A stretch of 64,000 nucleotides of DNA from an uncultured Spirochaetaceae bacterium (GTDB lineage Bacteria > Spirochaetota > Spirochaetia > Treponematales > Treponemataceae): NCBI GenBank assembly GCA_902792795.1, contig CADBBB010000005.1:24608-88607 (forward strand), read 5' to 3'. Shown here one piece after another: positions 33,952-41,965 of the stretch. Positions within the stretch are counted from its first letter, which is position 1; each line of letters begins with the position of its first letter. The translations under genes and the position numbers were made by a program. The notes beneath the pieces are model-generated. The model ran no database searches, was not told where the DNA came from, and saw nothing but the letters and a program-made list of their open reading frames with translations.

Positions 33952-34055
33952 TTTTTCTTTCCCCCAAAAAAATGTTCTTAAGTGTTATGTTTTTATTTTA
34001 CAAGAACTTTTAAAAAATTTCAAGCCCCTCGCTAGCAAAAAGACTCAAAGCGCGC

Positions 34056-34061
34056 TACAAT
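34056..34061 (+). promoter_or_regulatory. -10 box of the yhbY-type gene (leaderless type)
   Basis: TACAAT preceded by GCGC, 6 nt before the ATG at 34068. Confidence 0.4.
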
Positions 34062-34067
34062 AAAACC

Positions 34068-34355
34068 ATGACTTCTTCACAAAGAAAAACATTGTCCTCG
34101 GCGGCCAGCAACTTAAGTCCGCTTGTCATTGTCGGACAGAACGGCTTGACAGACGGAATCGTTCAAAAAGTTGCAAAAGTGATTGACGACCACGAATTGA
34201 TAAAAGTAAAGTTCAACGAATTCAAAGAAGAGAAAAAAGATTTGACGGCGGAACTTTGCTCACAGACCGGCGCGGAGCTTGTCCGCATAATCGGGAACAT
34301 TGCGATTCTTTACAAGGAATCTTCGGATCCAGAAAAACGCAAGCATTTGATTTAG
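34068..34355 (+). CDS. yhbY: YhbY/CRS1 RNA-binding (CRM domain) protein
   Basis: 95 residues, one CRM domain. Recognisable parts are the start SSQRKTLSSAASNLSPLVIV, GQNGLTDGIVQKV, the LIKVKFNEF strand and TGAELVRIIGNIAILYKES. The family's GxxG loop is GQNG. CRM proteins bind 23S rRNA precursors and act in large-subunit assembly. It lies 3 nt before the CheB-like gene. The start codon has a -10 box 6 nt ahead and no ribosome site. Confidence 0.88.
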   Translation: MTSSQRKTLSSAASNLSPLVIVGQNGLTDGIVQKVAKVIDDHELIKVKFNEFKEEKKDLTAELCSQTGAELVRIIGNIAILYKESSDPEKRKHLI

Positions 34356-34358
34356 AGA

Positions 34359-35039
34359 ATGTCCGAGCAAACTAAGGAAACAGGTTTTGGAACCCGCTTT
34401 TTGGTCCGCCCCAAATTTACTGCGGACGCGGTTCTTCCTATTTCGGAACTTTCCGACCCGCCTCTTGTCCAAACTCAAAAAATCATCGTCATCGGAGCCA
34501 GCACAGGCGGAACGCGCGCGCTCAATCGCTTGCTTCCAAAATTTCCAAAAGACTGTCCGCCAATAGCGGTTGTCCAGCACATGCCGGAAGGCTTTACAAA
34601 AGATTTGGCCGACAGCCTGGACCGCGACAGCCAAATACAAGTCCGCGAAGCGCAGGACGGCGACAAGCTTGAGCGCGGCGTGGCTTTGATCGCGCCCGGC
34701 AACAAGCACATAATTTTGCGGCGGACAAACGACCTTTACTGGATTGAACTGAGCGACGGCGAATTGGTTTGCCGCCAGCGCCCCAGCGCCGACGTTCTTT
34801 TTAGGTCGGCGGCCCGTTACGCAGGTCCCAACGCAATTGGCGTAATCATGACAGGAATGGGCGACGACGGCGCGCGCGGAATGTTGGAGATGCATCAAAG
34901 GGGCGCGTGGAACATCGCCCAAAACGAAGAGACTTGCGCGGTCTACGGAATGCCCAAGCAGGCCGTCGCTCTTGGCGGCGTGGACCAAATAGTCGCGCTT
35001 GACCAAATCGCCGCCGCCGTCATGGCAAAAGCAAAGTAA
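34359..35039 (+). CDS. CheB-type methylesterase domain protein without receiver
   Basis: 226 residues consisting of the CheB catalytic domain only. The catalytic triad is visible: Ser in IVIGASTGG, His in AVVQHMPEGF and Asp in VIMTGMGDDGARG. CheB removes methyl or amide groups from chemoreceptors, but usual CheB has an N-terminal receiver domain. Here only about 40 unrelated residues (with TGFGTRFLVRPKF) precede the domain. It sits 3 nt after yhbY, away from chemotaxis genes, so it may be constitutively active or act on other targets. Confidence 0.85.
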   Translation: MSEQTKETGFGTRFLVRPKFTADAVLPISELSDPPLVQTQKIIVIGASTGGTRALNRLLPKFPKDCPPIAVVQHMPEGFTKDLADSLDRDSQIQVREAQDGDKLERGVALIAPGNKHIILRRTNDLYWIELSDGELVCRQRPSADVLFRSAARYAGPNAIGVIMTGMGDDGARGMLEMHQRGAWNIAQNEETCAVYGMPKQAVALGGVDQIVALDQIAAAVMAKAK

Positions 35040-35052
35040 TCGTAAGACATAC

Positions 35053-35228
35053 AAAAACGCGGACAAGATAGCTCCCAGTCGTCGCTGCGATTGACGGAAC
35101 CGCTCGATATCGTCGCTACTCGCAATTTGCCCCTTGTAACTATTTACGTCTGCCGCTTACGCGGCAGGGGCAAATTGAGAGTTTCCGCCAACCGCCCGCC
35201 TCCTTCGCGCCATCTTGTCCACGTTTTT
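35053..35228. repeat. Nested inverted-repeat intergenic element, copy 3 (best-defined ends)
   Basis: The element is bounded by 17-nt terminal inverted repeats with one mismatch: AAAAACGCGGACAAGAT (35053-35069) and ATCTTGTCCACGTTTTT (35212-35228). Inside, AATTTGCCCC (35124-35133) pairs with GGGGCAAATT (35167-35176), enclosing TGCCGC-TTAC-GCGGCA. Bases 35072-35210 align with 12791-12930. The whole could fold into a long hairpin, as a MITE or a structured RNA. No protein-coding capacity was seen. Confidence 0.72.
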
Positions 35229-35360
35229 AATTGATTGGAATGCCTTGATTTGGCCATGCGGCTTTATGCAGTACCGCTGAACGCGCGAGCATTGCGAGCG
35301 CGTTTGTAGCGGCTCACGCGGCGTCCAACAATTTTGGGCTTGCGTTAAATTTTCGCGCCG
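35229..35360. other. Non-coding spacer after element copy 3
   Basis: No gene. It contains an inverted repeat with AACGCGC/GCGCGTT arms enclosed by CCGCT/AGCGG (about 35273-35314), so the 3' end of the glpK transcript is structured. There is no T-run. Confidence 0.35.
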
Positions 35361-36866
35361 CTACTCTTCGCTCCAGCGGCCGGCGCGGACCACGGCCTTT
35401 TTCCAAGCGGCGATCGCGCGCGCCCTGTCGGCTTCTTCCATCGCGGGAACAAATTCTCTGTCGGCTTCCCAAAACGAAAGTATCTCGTCTTTGCTTTTCC
35501 AAAAGCCGACCGCAAGGCCGGCCAAAAAAGCCGCGCCTGTCACAGTTGTCTCCGTGTTTTGCGGGCGGACGACTTTGGCGTTCAAGTAATCCGCTTGTAT
35601 TTGCATCAAAATGTTCGAGGCGGAGGCGCCGCCGTCAACCTTGAGCGCGCTTATCTTAATGCCCGAATCGTCTTCCATGCACTTTAAGCTGTCCGTAACT
35701 TGAAAGGCAATAGCGTCCAGCGCCGCGCGGCAAATGTGCGCCTTGTTGGTTCCGCGGGTAAGGCCGACCAATATTCCGCGCGCGTATGGATCCCAATACG
35801 GCGCGCCCAAGCCCGTAAATGCCGGAACCAGTATCGCTCCGTTTGAGTCGGGAACGGTCGCGGCAAGGCCGTCGCATTCTTTGGAAGCGCTGATAATGTT
35901 CAACTCGTCGCGAAGCCATTTGACTACCGCGCCGCCCATAAAGATGCTTCCTTCAAGCGCGTATTCAACTTTTCCGCCAAGGCCAATCGCGATTGTCGTA
36001 AGCAATTTGTTTTTAGAAAGAACGGCTTTGCTTCCCGTGTTCATAAGCAAAAAGCAACCGGTGCCGTAAGTGTTCTTTGCCTCGCCGCTTCTAAAGCAGC
36101 CCTGGCCAAAGAGCGCGGACTGCTGGTCGCCGATCGCGCTCGCGATTGGGATTTCAAAGCCGCAAATATTTTTGTCGGTCGTCGCGTAAACACCGCTTGA
36201 GTCAACGACGCGCGGCAAAATGTTATGGGGAATGTTCAACAAATGCAAAAGCTCTTTGTCCCATTCAAGCGTGTGAATGTTAAAGAGCATTGTTCGGCTT
36301 GCGTTAGTGTAGTCGGTGACATGCGCTTTGCCGCCGCTCATTTTCCATATAAGCCAAGAATCGATTGTTCCGGCCAAAACTTCGCCGGCCTCGCAGCGGG
36401 CGCGAAGCCCCGGAACGTTTTCCAAAAGCCATTTGATTTTTGTGCCGGTAAAATACGCGTCGGGGATAAGGCCGGTGGCCGCGCGGATTTTTTCGCCGTA
36501 GCCTTGAGTGACTAGGTCGTCGGCGATTTGCGCGGTGCGGCGGCATTGCCAAACGATTGCGGGACAGACAGGCTTTCCAGTCTGCCTGTCCCATATTACT
36601 AAGGTTTCGCGCTGGTTTGTGATTCCGAGCGCGGCCACCTTTTGGCCTGCGTCCGCTTGAGAGATTCCCGCCTTTTGCAGGGCGGCGCTTATCGTCGCCA
36701 TCTGCGTGTCGAAAATCTCTTGCGCGTCGTGCTCAACCCAGCCCGGCTTGGGATAGTATTGCTTGAATTCTTTTTGCTCTACCGCGACCATTTTGCAGCG
36801 CTTGTCAAAAACGACAGCGCGGCAAGAGGTCGTTCCCTCGTCCAGGGCCAGGATGAATTGTTCCAT
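35361..36866 (-). CDS. glpK: Glycerol kinase
   Basis: About 501 residues, the normal length. Motifs include the N-terminal ATP-binding LALDEGTTSCRAVVFD, GWVEHDAQEIF, TNQRET, GTGCFLLMNTG and FTGLGAPYWDPYARG. The enzyme phosphorylates glycerol to sn-glycerol 3-phosphate in the cytoplasm, feeding phospholipid synthesis or glycolysis. The ATG at 36866 is chosen because the two preceding codons are TTG. It starts 16 nt after the cellobiose phosphorylase gene and probably shares its mRNA, which links cellobiose-derived carbon and glycerol use. Confidence 0.92.
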   Translation of the reverse strand: MEQFILALDEGTTSCRAVVFDKRCKMVAVEQKEFKQYYPKPGWVEHDAQEIFDTQMATISAALQKAGISQADAGQKVAALGITNQRETLVIWDRQTGKPVCPAIVWQCRRTAQIADDLVTQGYGEKIRAATGLIPDAYFTGTKIKWLLENVPGLRARCEAGEVLAGTIDSWLIWKMSGGKAHVTDYTNASRTMLFNIHTLEWDKELLHLLNIPHNILPRVVDSSGVYATTDKNICGFEIPIASAIGDQQSALFGQGCFRSGEAKNTYGTGCFLLMNTGSKAVLSKNKLLTTIAIGLGGKVEYALEGSIFMGGAVVKWLRDELNIISASKECDGLAATVPDSNGAILVPAFTGLGAPYWDPYARGILVGLTRGTNKAHICRAALDAIAFQVTDSLKCMEDDSGIKISALKVDGGASASNILMQIQADYLNAKVVRPQNTETTVTGAAFLAGLAVGFWKSKDEILSFWEADREFVPAMEEADRARAIAAWKKAVVRAGRWSEE

Positions 36867-36882
36867 CAACAAGAACCTAGGC

Positions 36883-39372
36883 TTAGCCGACCACGACTTC
36901 GAGGCTGACTTCTTTTTGGCCAGCCTGCGCCTTTACGATTGTGCCGTTAACGTCGGCCTTTCCGTTTGTGACAACGATAGAAACAGCGCCGTCGTTCTTC
37001 TTGTTGATGACGTTGATATTGTATGTCACTCCCTGGAACTTGCGGACAAGCTGGGCGTTCTTTACGTGCTCAGGCAAGCGGGGCTCGACTTCCAAGCCCT
37101 TCCATGTCGGGCGCAAGCCGCAGAGGTACTGCGAAAGCGTCACGAAGTTCCAAGCCGCAGTTCCTGTAAGCCAAGAGTTCTTGGCTTCGCCAAAGCGGCG
37201 GGCGGTCTTTCCGGCGATCATCTGCGCGTAAACGTAAGGCTCGGTGCGGTGAATCTCGGAGATGTCCTCCAAGTAAGCCGGCGCGATTTTCTTGTAGTGC
37301 TCAAAGGCGTCCTGCGGGCGGCCATTGACGACTTCGCCGATGATGACCCAAGGATTGTTGTGGCAGAAGATGCCGCCGTTCTCTTTGTATCCCGGCGGAT
37401 AAGAAGAAACTTCTCCCAATTCAACATGGTACTCTCTGTAGGGCGGATCCAAAATTACGATGCCGTACTTAGAGTCAAGGTATTTCTTTACGCTGTCCAA
37501 AGACTTTTCGGGATAGCCCTTGTCCTTTCCGATTTTGGCCATCGTTCCAAAGCCCTGAGACTCGATGAAGATTTTTCCGTCTTCGCATTCCTTTGATCCG
37601 ATCTTTCTTCCGGCGTCGTCAAAGGCGCGGACATACCATTCTCCGTCCCAAGCGGCGTTGCAAATCTGCGCTTCCATTTTGGCGGCGGCGTCTTCGGCGC
37701 GCTTGGCTTCCTCTTCCTCGCCCATCAAGCGGCACATCTGAACGTAGTCGGGAGTGACGTAAACGAACATCTCGGCGATCATTACAGATTCGGCGTTCTT
37801 TCCTTCCTTGTTGGTGCAAGTCTGGAACGAGTCGTTGGGGTTTGTAGAGAAGCAGTTGAGGTTAAGGCAGTCGTTCCAGTCGGCGCGTCCGATAAGGGGA
37901 AGTCCGTGCGGTCCCATATGGTTGGGAATGTAGTTGTAAGAGCGCTTTAGGTGCTCGAACATTGTGGCCTTGTTTGTCTCGCTGTTGTCAAAGGGAACGT
38001 CAACTTTAAGGAAGTCAACGTCGCCTGTTTCGCGAATGTAGTTGCCTACGCCAAGAATAAGCCAAAGCGGGTCGTCGTTAAAGTTGCTTCCGATGTCGGC
38101 GTTTCCGCGCTTTGTGAGCGGCTGGAACTGGTGGTAAGCCGAGCCGTCCTCAAACTGCGTGGCGGCGACGTCGTAAAGGCGCTCGCGGATGCGGCTTGCC
38201 GGAAGCTGGTGCGCGGCTCCAAGCATATCCTGAGAAGTGTCGCGGAAGCCAAGTCCGCGTCCGATTCCGCTCTCAAAGTAAGAGGCCGAGCGGGCAAAGT
38301 TGTAAGTGACAACGCACTGGTACTGGTTCCAAATCGCCATGCGGTCAAGCTTTTCGTCGCCGCTCTTGAGAGTGAAGTGGCTCAATGTTTCGTCCCAGAA
38401 GGCGCGCAAGTCGTCAAAGGCCTTGGCGACTTTTTCCGGCGTGTCAAACTTTTTCTGAAGCTCGTAAGCCTTTTCCTTGTTGATTACTCCGCTGGCAGTG
38501 TTGGTGCGCAAGAGGCCGGCTTTGAGCGCGGCTTCCTTGTCAGCGTCAGAAAGGAATTTTTTGGCGTCGTCGTTTTCGATGTAGCCCAAAACAAAAATCG
38601 CGGTCTTGGACTCGCCGGCCTTGAGAGTGATTTCCAAGCGGTGGCTTGCGATTGGAGACCAACCGTCGGCCACTGAGTTTCCGCTCTTTCCTTCCACGAC
38701 AGTCTTTGCCTGGCCCAAGTTGTTGTAAAGGCCAAGGAAAGTCTCGCGGTCTGTGTCAAAGCCGTCGATCTTTTGGTTGCAAGAATAGAAAGTAAAGTGG
38801 TTGCGTCTCTCGCGGTACTCTGTCTTGTGGTAAATCGCGCTTCCTTCGATTTCAACTTCGCCTGTGCTGAAGTTTCTCTGGAAGTTCTGGCAGTCGTCAC
38901 TGGCGTTGTAAAGGCACCATTCGACAAAAGAAACAAGGCTGATTTTCTTTTCTGAAGAAGACTTGTTTGTCAAAGTGATTTGCTCGACTTCGCAGTTTTC
39001 GTGAACGGGAACCATGTACAAAACGTCGGCGGCGATTCCGTTCTTTTCCGAAGCGAACTTTGTGTAGCCGAAGCCGTGGCGGCACTCGTACTTGTCAAGC
39101 GCGGTTTGCGTGGGCTGCCAGCCGGGGTTCCAAATTGTGTCGCCGTCTTTGATGAAGAAGTAGCGGCCGTTGTTGTCAAGCGGAATGTTGTTGTAGCGGT
39201 AGCGGGTCAAGCGGCGCAAGCGCGCGTCTGTGTAAAAGGCGTATCCGCCCGCTGTGTTTGAGATGAGCGAGAAGAATTTTTCGCTTCCCAAGTAGTTGAT
39301 CCAAGGATAGGGCGTCTGCGGAGTCGTGATGGCGTACTCGCGCTTTTCGTCGTCAAAGAATCCAAATTTCAT
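36883..39372 (-). CDS. GH94 cellobiose phosphorylase
   Basis: 829 residues, the length of cellobiose phosphorylases. It begins MKFGFFDDEKREYAITTPQT and has the GH94 landmarks: GRGLGFRDTSQDMLGAAHQL, the catalytic-acid region GRADWNDCLNLNCFS, and NGGIFCHNNPWVIIGE. The enzyme splits cellobiose with phosphate into glucose 1-phosphate and glucose in the cytoplasm, saving one ATP. A related specificity (such as cellodextrin) cannot be excluded. The Shine-Dalgarno is AGGAGA, and a TTGACA-N17-TACACT promoter lies 55-85 nt upstream. glpK follows in the same direction. Confidence 0.87.
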   Translation of the reverse strand: MKFGFFDDEKREYAITTPQTPYPWINYLGSEKFFSLISNTAGGYAFYTDARLRRLTRYRYNNIPLDNNGRYFFIKDGDTIWNPGWQPTQTALDKYECRHGFGYTKFASEKNGIAADVLYMVPVHENCEVEQITLTNKSSSEKKISLVSFVEWCLYNASDDCQNFQRNFSTGEVEIEGSAIYHKTEYRERRNHFTFYSCNQKIDGFDTDRETFLGLYNNLGQAKTVVEGKSGNSVADGWSPIASHRLEITLKAGESKTAIFVLGYIENDDAKKFLSDADKEAALKAGLLRTNTASGVINKEKAYELQKKFDTPEKVAKAFDDLRAFWDETLSHFTLKSGDEKLDRMAIWNQYQCVVTYNFARSASYFESGIGRGLGFRDTSQDMLGAAHQLPASRIRERLYDVAATQFEDGSAYHQFQPLTKRGNADIGSNFNDDPLWLILGVGNYIRETGDVDFLKVDVPFDNSETNKATMFEHLKRSYNYIPNHMGPHGLPLIGRADWNDCLNLNCFSTNPNDSFQTCTNKEGKNAESVMIAEMFVYVTPDYVQMCRLMGEEEEAKRAEDAAAKMEAQICNAAWDGEWYVRAFDDAGRKIGSKECEDGKIFIESQGFGTMAKIGKDKGYPEKSLDSVKKYLDSKYGIVILDPPYREYHVELGEVSSYPPGYKENGGIFCHNNPWVIIGEVVNGRPQDAFEHYKKIAPAYLEDISEIHRTEPYVYAQMIAGKTARRFGEAKNSWLTGTAAWNFVTLSQYLCGLRPTWKGLEVEPRLPEHVKNAQLVRKFQGVTYNINVINKKNDGAVSIVVTNGKADVNGTIVKAQAGQKEVSLEVVVG

Positions 39373-39426
39373 AAGGTCTCCTGTTTGGTGATTTTTTCAA
39401 CCAACCTGCTTTGATTGTATAGGAAC

Positions 39427-39455
39427 AGTGTAACCGCGCTTTTGCCTTTTGTCAA
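39427..39455 (-). promoter_or_regulatory. Promoter of the cellobiose phosphorylase-glpK operon
   Basis: TTGACA (39455-39450), 17-nt spacer and TACACT (39432-39427). The leader of about 50 nt ends in AGGAGA before the ATG. Confidence 0.65.
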
Positions 39456-39859
39456 GGAAAATCGGCGGTTTGAGGAAATTTTCAACTAACAGAGAACCAA
39501 GCGAATGCAGGCTCTCAGCGGAATCCGTCTATCTGCGCGCGAGCTACTTTTAGGGCAAAGAGATTAGCTTAACGTGTGCTAAGCGCGCAGCAGCCGGCCT
39601 TCCGCTTACGCCTGCCTTCGCTTGGTTGGATTACCTAGAAGGATTGAAGCCAAATCGCCACGCCCAATAGCAGCCGCTCGCTGGCGGGTCCTTCCATTTT
39701 TTTTGCCTGCGTCCCGCCCCTTTTGTTCGTGGGTCGCTTGGTTGGATTACCTAGATGGAAGCCACAAATCGCCACGCGTCTTCGCGCATGTTCGCTTGGT
39801 TGGAATACCTAAAAGGATTGAAGCCGCAGACTGGTATTGAAAACTAACGATAAAGCGGT
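39456..39859. repeat. Non-coding region with three direct repeats and an inverted copy
   Basis: A 34-nt unit beginning TTCGCTTGGTTGGATTACCT and ending GGATTGAAGC occurs at 39617-39650, in a shortened form at 39734-39763, and at 39791-39824 (GAA for GAT). The start of the unit, TTCGCTTGGTT, is also present inverted at 39495-39505 (AACCAAGCGAA). Between them lies GGCGGGTCCTTCC...CCCGCC, whose left half (GGGTCCTTCCA, then a T-run and CTGCGTC) recurs in the element at 604-820. No gene is convincing. Unit spacing (117 and 57 nt) is irregular. Confidence 0.55.
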
Positions 39860-39872
39860 TATTCTACAATAA

Positions 39873-40682
39873 ATGAACATTTGCCTTTTTGAACAGGAAG
39901 AAATATCAAAGCCTCTTAACGCCAACGACCCTAGAGCACAGCACATAATTAAAGTTTTGCATAAAGGCATCGGCGACAGTTTTTACGCTGGCGTAATTGG
40001 CGGCCAAGCGGGAACGGCAACCATCTCTAAGATTGACGGCGCCATTCACTTTACATTCACCCCCCAGTCCGACGGAAAGCCGCTTTTTCCGCTGCATATG
40101 ATTATCGGCTTTCCGCGCCCCATTCAATTAAAGCGCCTGCTTCGCGACATGGCGGCTCTTGGAGTATCCAACGTCCGCCTTTGCGGCACCGAACTGGGCG
40201 AAAAGTCATACCTTAAGGCGGGCCTAAGCGATCCCAAGGAAGTTTATAAAATGCTTTTGGACGGAACCGTTCAAGCCGCAAGCACACATGTTCCCAAGCC
40301 GTACGTATATCCCAGCCTCGCCGCCTGCCTTGACGCGATTGCCGCGGAAGCCGGAACGGACGCAAGCCCAAAAGGCGCCGCGCGTTCTGGCCTTGCAAAC
40401 AATTCCGAGCAAGCCCAAGACGTCGGGCGGCCCCTGCTCCTTGCCTTGGACAACGTCGACCCGCAAACAAACCTTGTCTCCTATCTAAACCAAAACCCGC
40501 CGCAAGGCCGCCCCGTCTTTGCCGCAATCGGCAGCGAGCGCGGCTGGTCCCCCACCGAACGCGGCTTTTTGGAAGAGCGCGGCTTTGTCCGCCTTGGCAT
40601 GGGCCAGCGCATAATGCGGACCGAGACAGCTAGCACGGTTAGCGCGAGCCTTATTCTTGGCGCGATGGGAGCGTTGGATTAA
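39873..40682 (+). CDS. rsmE: 16S rRNA m3U1498 methyltransferase RsmE
   Basis: 269 residues with the N-terminal PUA-like RNA-binding part (about 1-70, HIIKVLHKGIGDSFYAGVI) and a SPOUT methyltransferase domain. That domain has IGFPRPIQLKRLLRDMAALG, the knot motif FAAIGSERGWSPTERGFLEE, and LGQRIMRTETASTVSASLIL (here MGQRIMRTETA). RsmE methylates N3 of U1498 in 16S rRNA in the cytoplasm. An insert (about 155-180) between strand and knot is longer than usual. A TATTCT -10-like box lies 7 nt before the ATG. Confidence 0.9.
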   Translation: MNICLFEQEEISKPLNANDPRAQHIIKVLHKGIGDSFYAGVIGGQAGTATISKIDGAIHFTFTPQSDGKPLFPLHMIIGFPRPIQLKRLLRDMAALGVSNVRLCGTELGEKSYLKAGLSDPKEVYKMLLDGTVQAASTHVPKPYVYPSLAACLDAIAAEAGTDASPKGAARSGLANNSEQAQDVGRPLLLALDNVDPQTNLVSYLNQNPPQGRPVFAAIGSERGWSPTERGFLEERGFVRLGMGQRIMRTETASTVSASLILGAMGALD

Positions 40683-40689
40683 AGGGCGG

Positions 40690-41943
40690 CTAGAAGCTCG
40701 CGCCGCCGGAAATGCTGTATTGAATTCTATTTTCGTCAATATTATATGACGCGCCCATCGCAAAGGCCGGGAACGCAAGCTTTGCAAAATAAAAGCGCAC
40801 GCCGGCTTCAGGGCCGTGGCAAGAATAAAAAGTTTTGTCCCAATCGCGGGCAAGCGCCACTTCATAAATCGCGTAAACGCTCATCATGCCAATTTTCGCC
40901 TTGGCGACAACCGCCTCAAAGCCGGTGAAGAATCCAAATATTTGCGGCGTTAAAAAATTCTTTGGAAGCAAAGTCACGCCCGAACTTGCGCGGCCTACAT
41001 AATTTGAAACATAAAGATTGTTGGACAAAAAACCGCGCATTCCGCTCATAAGGCGCAGGCGCTCCAAAATTGGCTGTTGGCATTGCCCGCTAAACGAAAA
41101 AATTTGCGCGAACCTCTGTTCAGAATTGTCAGAAAAATAAAGATCCGCGCCTACGCTCAAAGAGTTGGAGCACAAAAAATATCCGTTCCAATCCGAAGAA
41201 GAAATTCCAAAAGAGGCTTCGGCGCTCCATTGGTTCATCTTGTTCACTTTGGGAGAATCTATCGGATTGAAGAATGAATATCCAACGCCCACGCTTGCGC
41301 TTGTATGATTTGTCGGCTTGAACAAAAGGGAAGATCTAAAGCCAAGATAAAAATTATCGTAGCCAAAGACGGAACGATTTTTGGTGTCGGTCAGAACGCG
41401 TTCCGTTTTTGAAATGTTCCCCGCCACAGAAAAACCGAGCTTGCCTTTTTGCGTTGGCGGCTTTTTAAAAGCGCCGGCGCCCATAACGTTAGTCGGAGAA
41501 TACAAGCCGCCTGCGACCGCCGCGCAGCCCAAGCCAAACGCGTTCATGTCCATCAAAAAAAGTCCGACCGCGTAACTGCCGTCGCTGTAATAGCCAAAAG
41601 GAAGCGGAAGAACGCTCCACTTTTCTTTAAATGAAATGTTGACGGCGGCTTGTCCGTCTTCAAGCGCCCGCGCCGAAACTTTTATTTGGTCGAACAAATT
41701 TTGTCCTTGCAATTTTGTTTCAATCGAACGCAATGTTTCTTTTGACGCGGGCTTTTGCAAAAACTCGTTCAAGAGGCTGTCCATATACGGCCGCTTTGTC
41801 CGCTTTAGTCCGTCAATGTCAAACTGAACGATTGACAATTTTTCAATCGCGTCTTCCTGATTAAGAGAATCATCTTGAGAAAAAACTTTCGGCAGAAAAA
41901 CGGAACAGAGCAAAAGAGCCAAAAGGAGATGTCTTTTTTTCAT
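40690..41943 (-). CDS. Omp85-like outer-membrane protein with one POTRA domain
   Basis: 417 residues: signal peptide (MKKRHLLLALLLCSVFLPKV), one POTRA-like domain (about 32-105: KLSIVQFDIDGLKRTKRPYM, ETKLQGQNLFDQIKVSARAL, AAVNISFKEKWSVLPLP), then a beta-barrel of about 300 residues ending ISGGASF with the final Phe. This is the plan of Omp85/TamA-type proteins but with only one POTRA, so it is shorter than BamA. Such proteins insert or transport proteins at the outer membrane. The barrel pattern is clear; the client is unknown. Confidence 0.72.
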   Translation of the reverse strand: MKKRHLLLALLLCSVFLPKVFSQDDSLNQEDAIEKLSIVQFDIDGLKRTKRPYMDSLLNEFLQKPASKETLRSIETKLQGQNLFDQIKVSARALEDGQAAVNISFKEKWSVLPLPFGYYSDGSYAVGLFLMDMNAFGLGCAAVAGGLYSPTNVMGAGAFKKPPTQKGKLGFSVAGNISKTERVLTDTKNRSVFGYDNFYLGFRSSLLFKPTNHTSASVGVGYSFFNPIDSPKVNKMNQWSAEASFGISSSDWNGYFLCSNSLSVGADLYFSDNSEQRFAQIFSFSGQCQQPILERLRLMSGMRGFLSNNLYVSNYVGRASSGVTLLPKNFLTPQIFGFFTGFEAVVAKAKIGMMSVYAIYEVALARDWDKTFYSCHGPEAGVRFYFAKLAFPAFAMGASYNIDENRIQYSISGGASF

Positions 41944-41965
41944 ACTTGCGCAATTTTACAATTTT

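Noticed and set aside
39617..39824. CRISPR array with repeats ending in GGATTGAAGC
   Set aside because: Only three units, one of them shortened, with distances of 117 and 57 nt. Spacers would be unequal and no cas genes are near.
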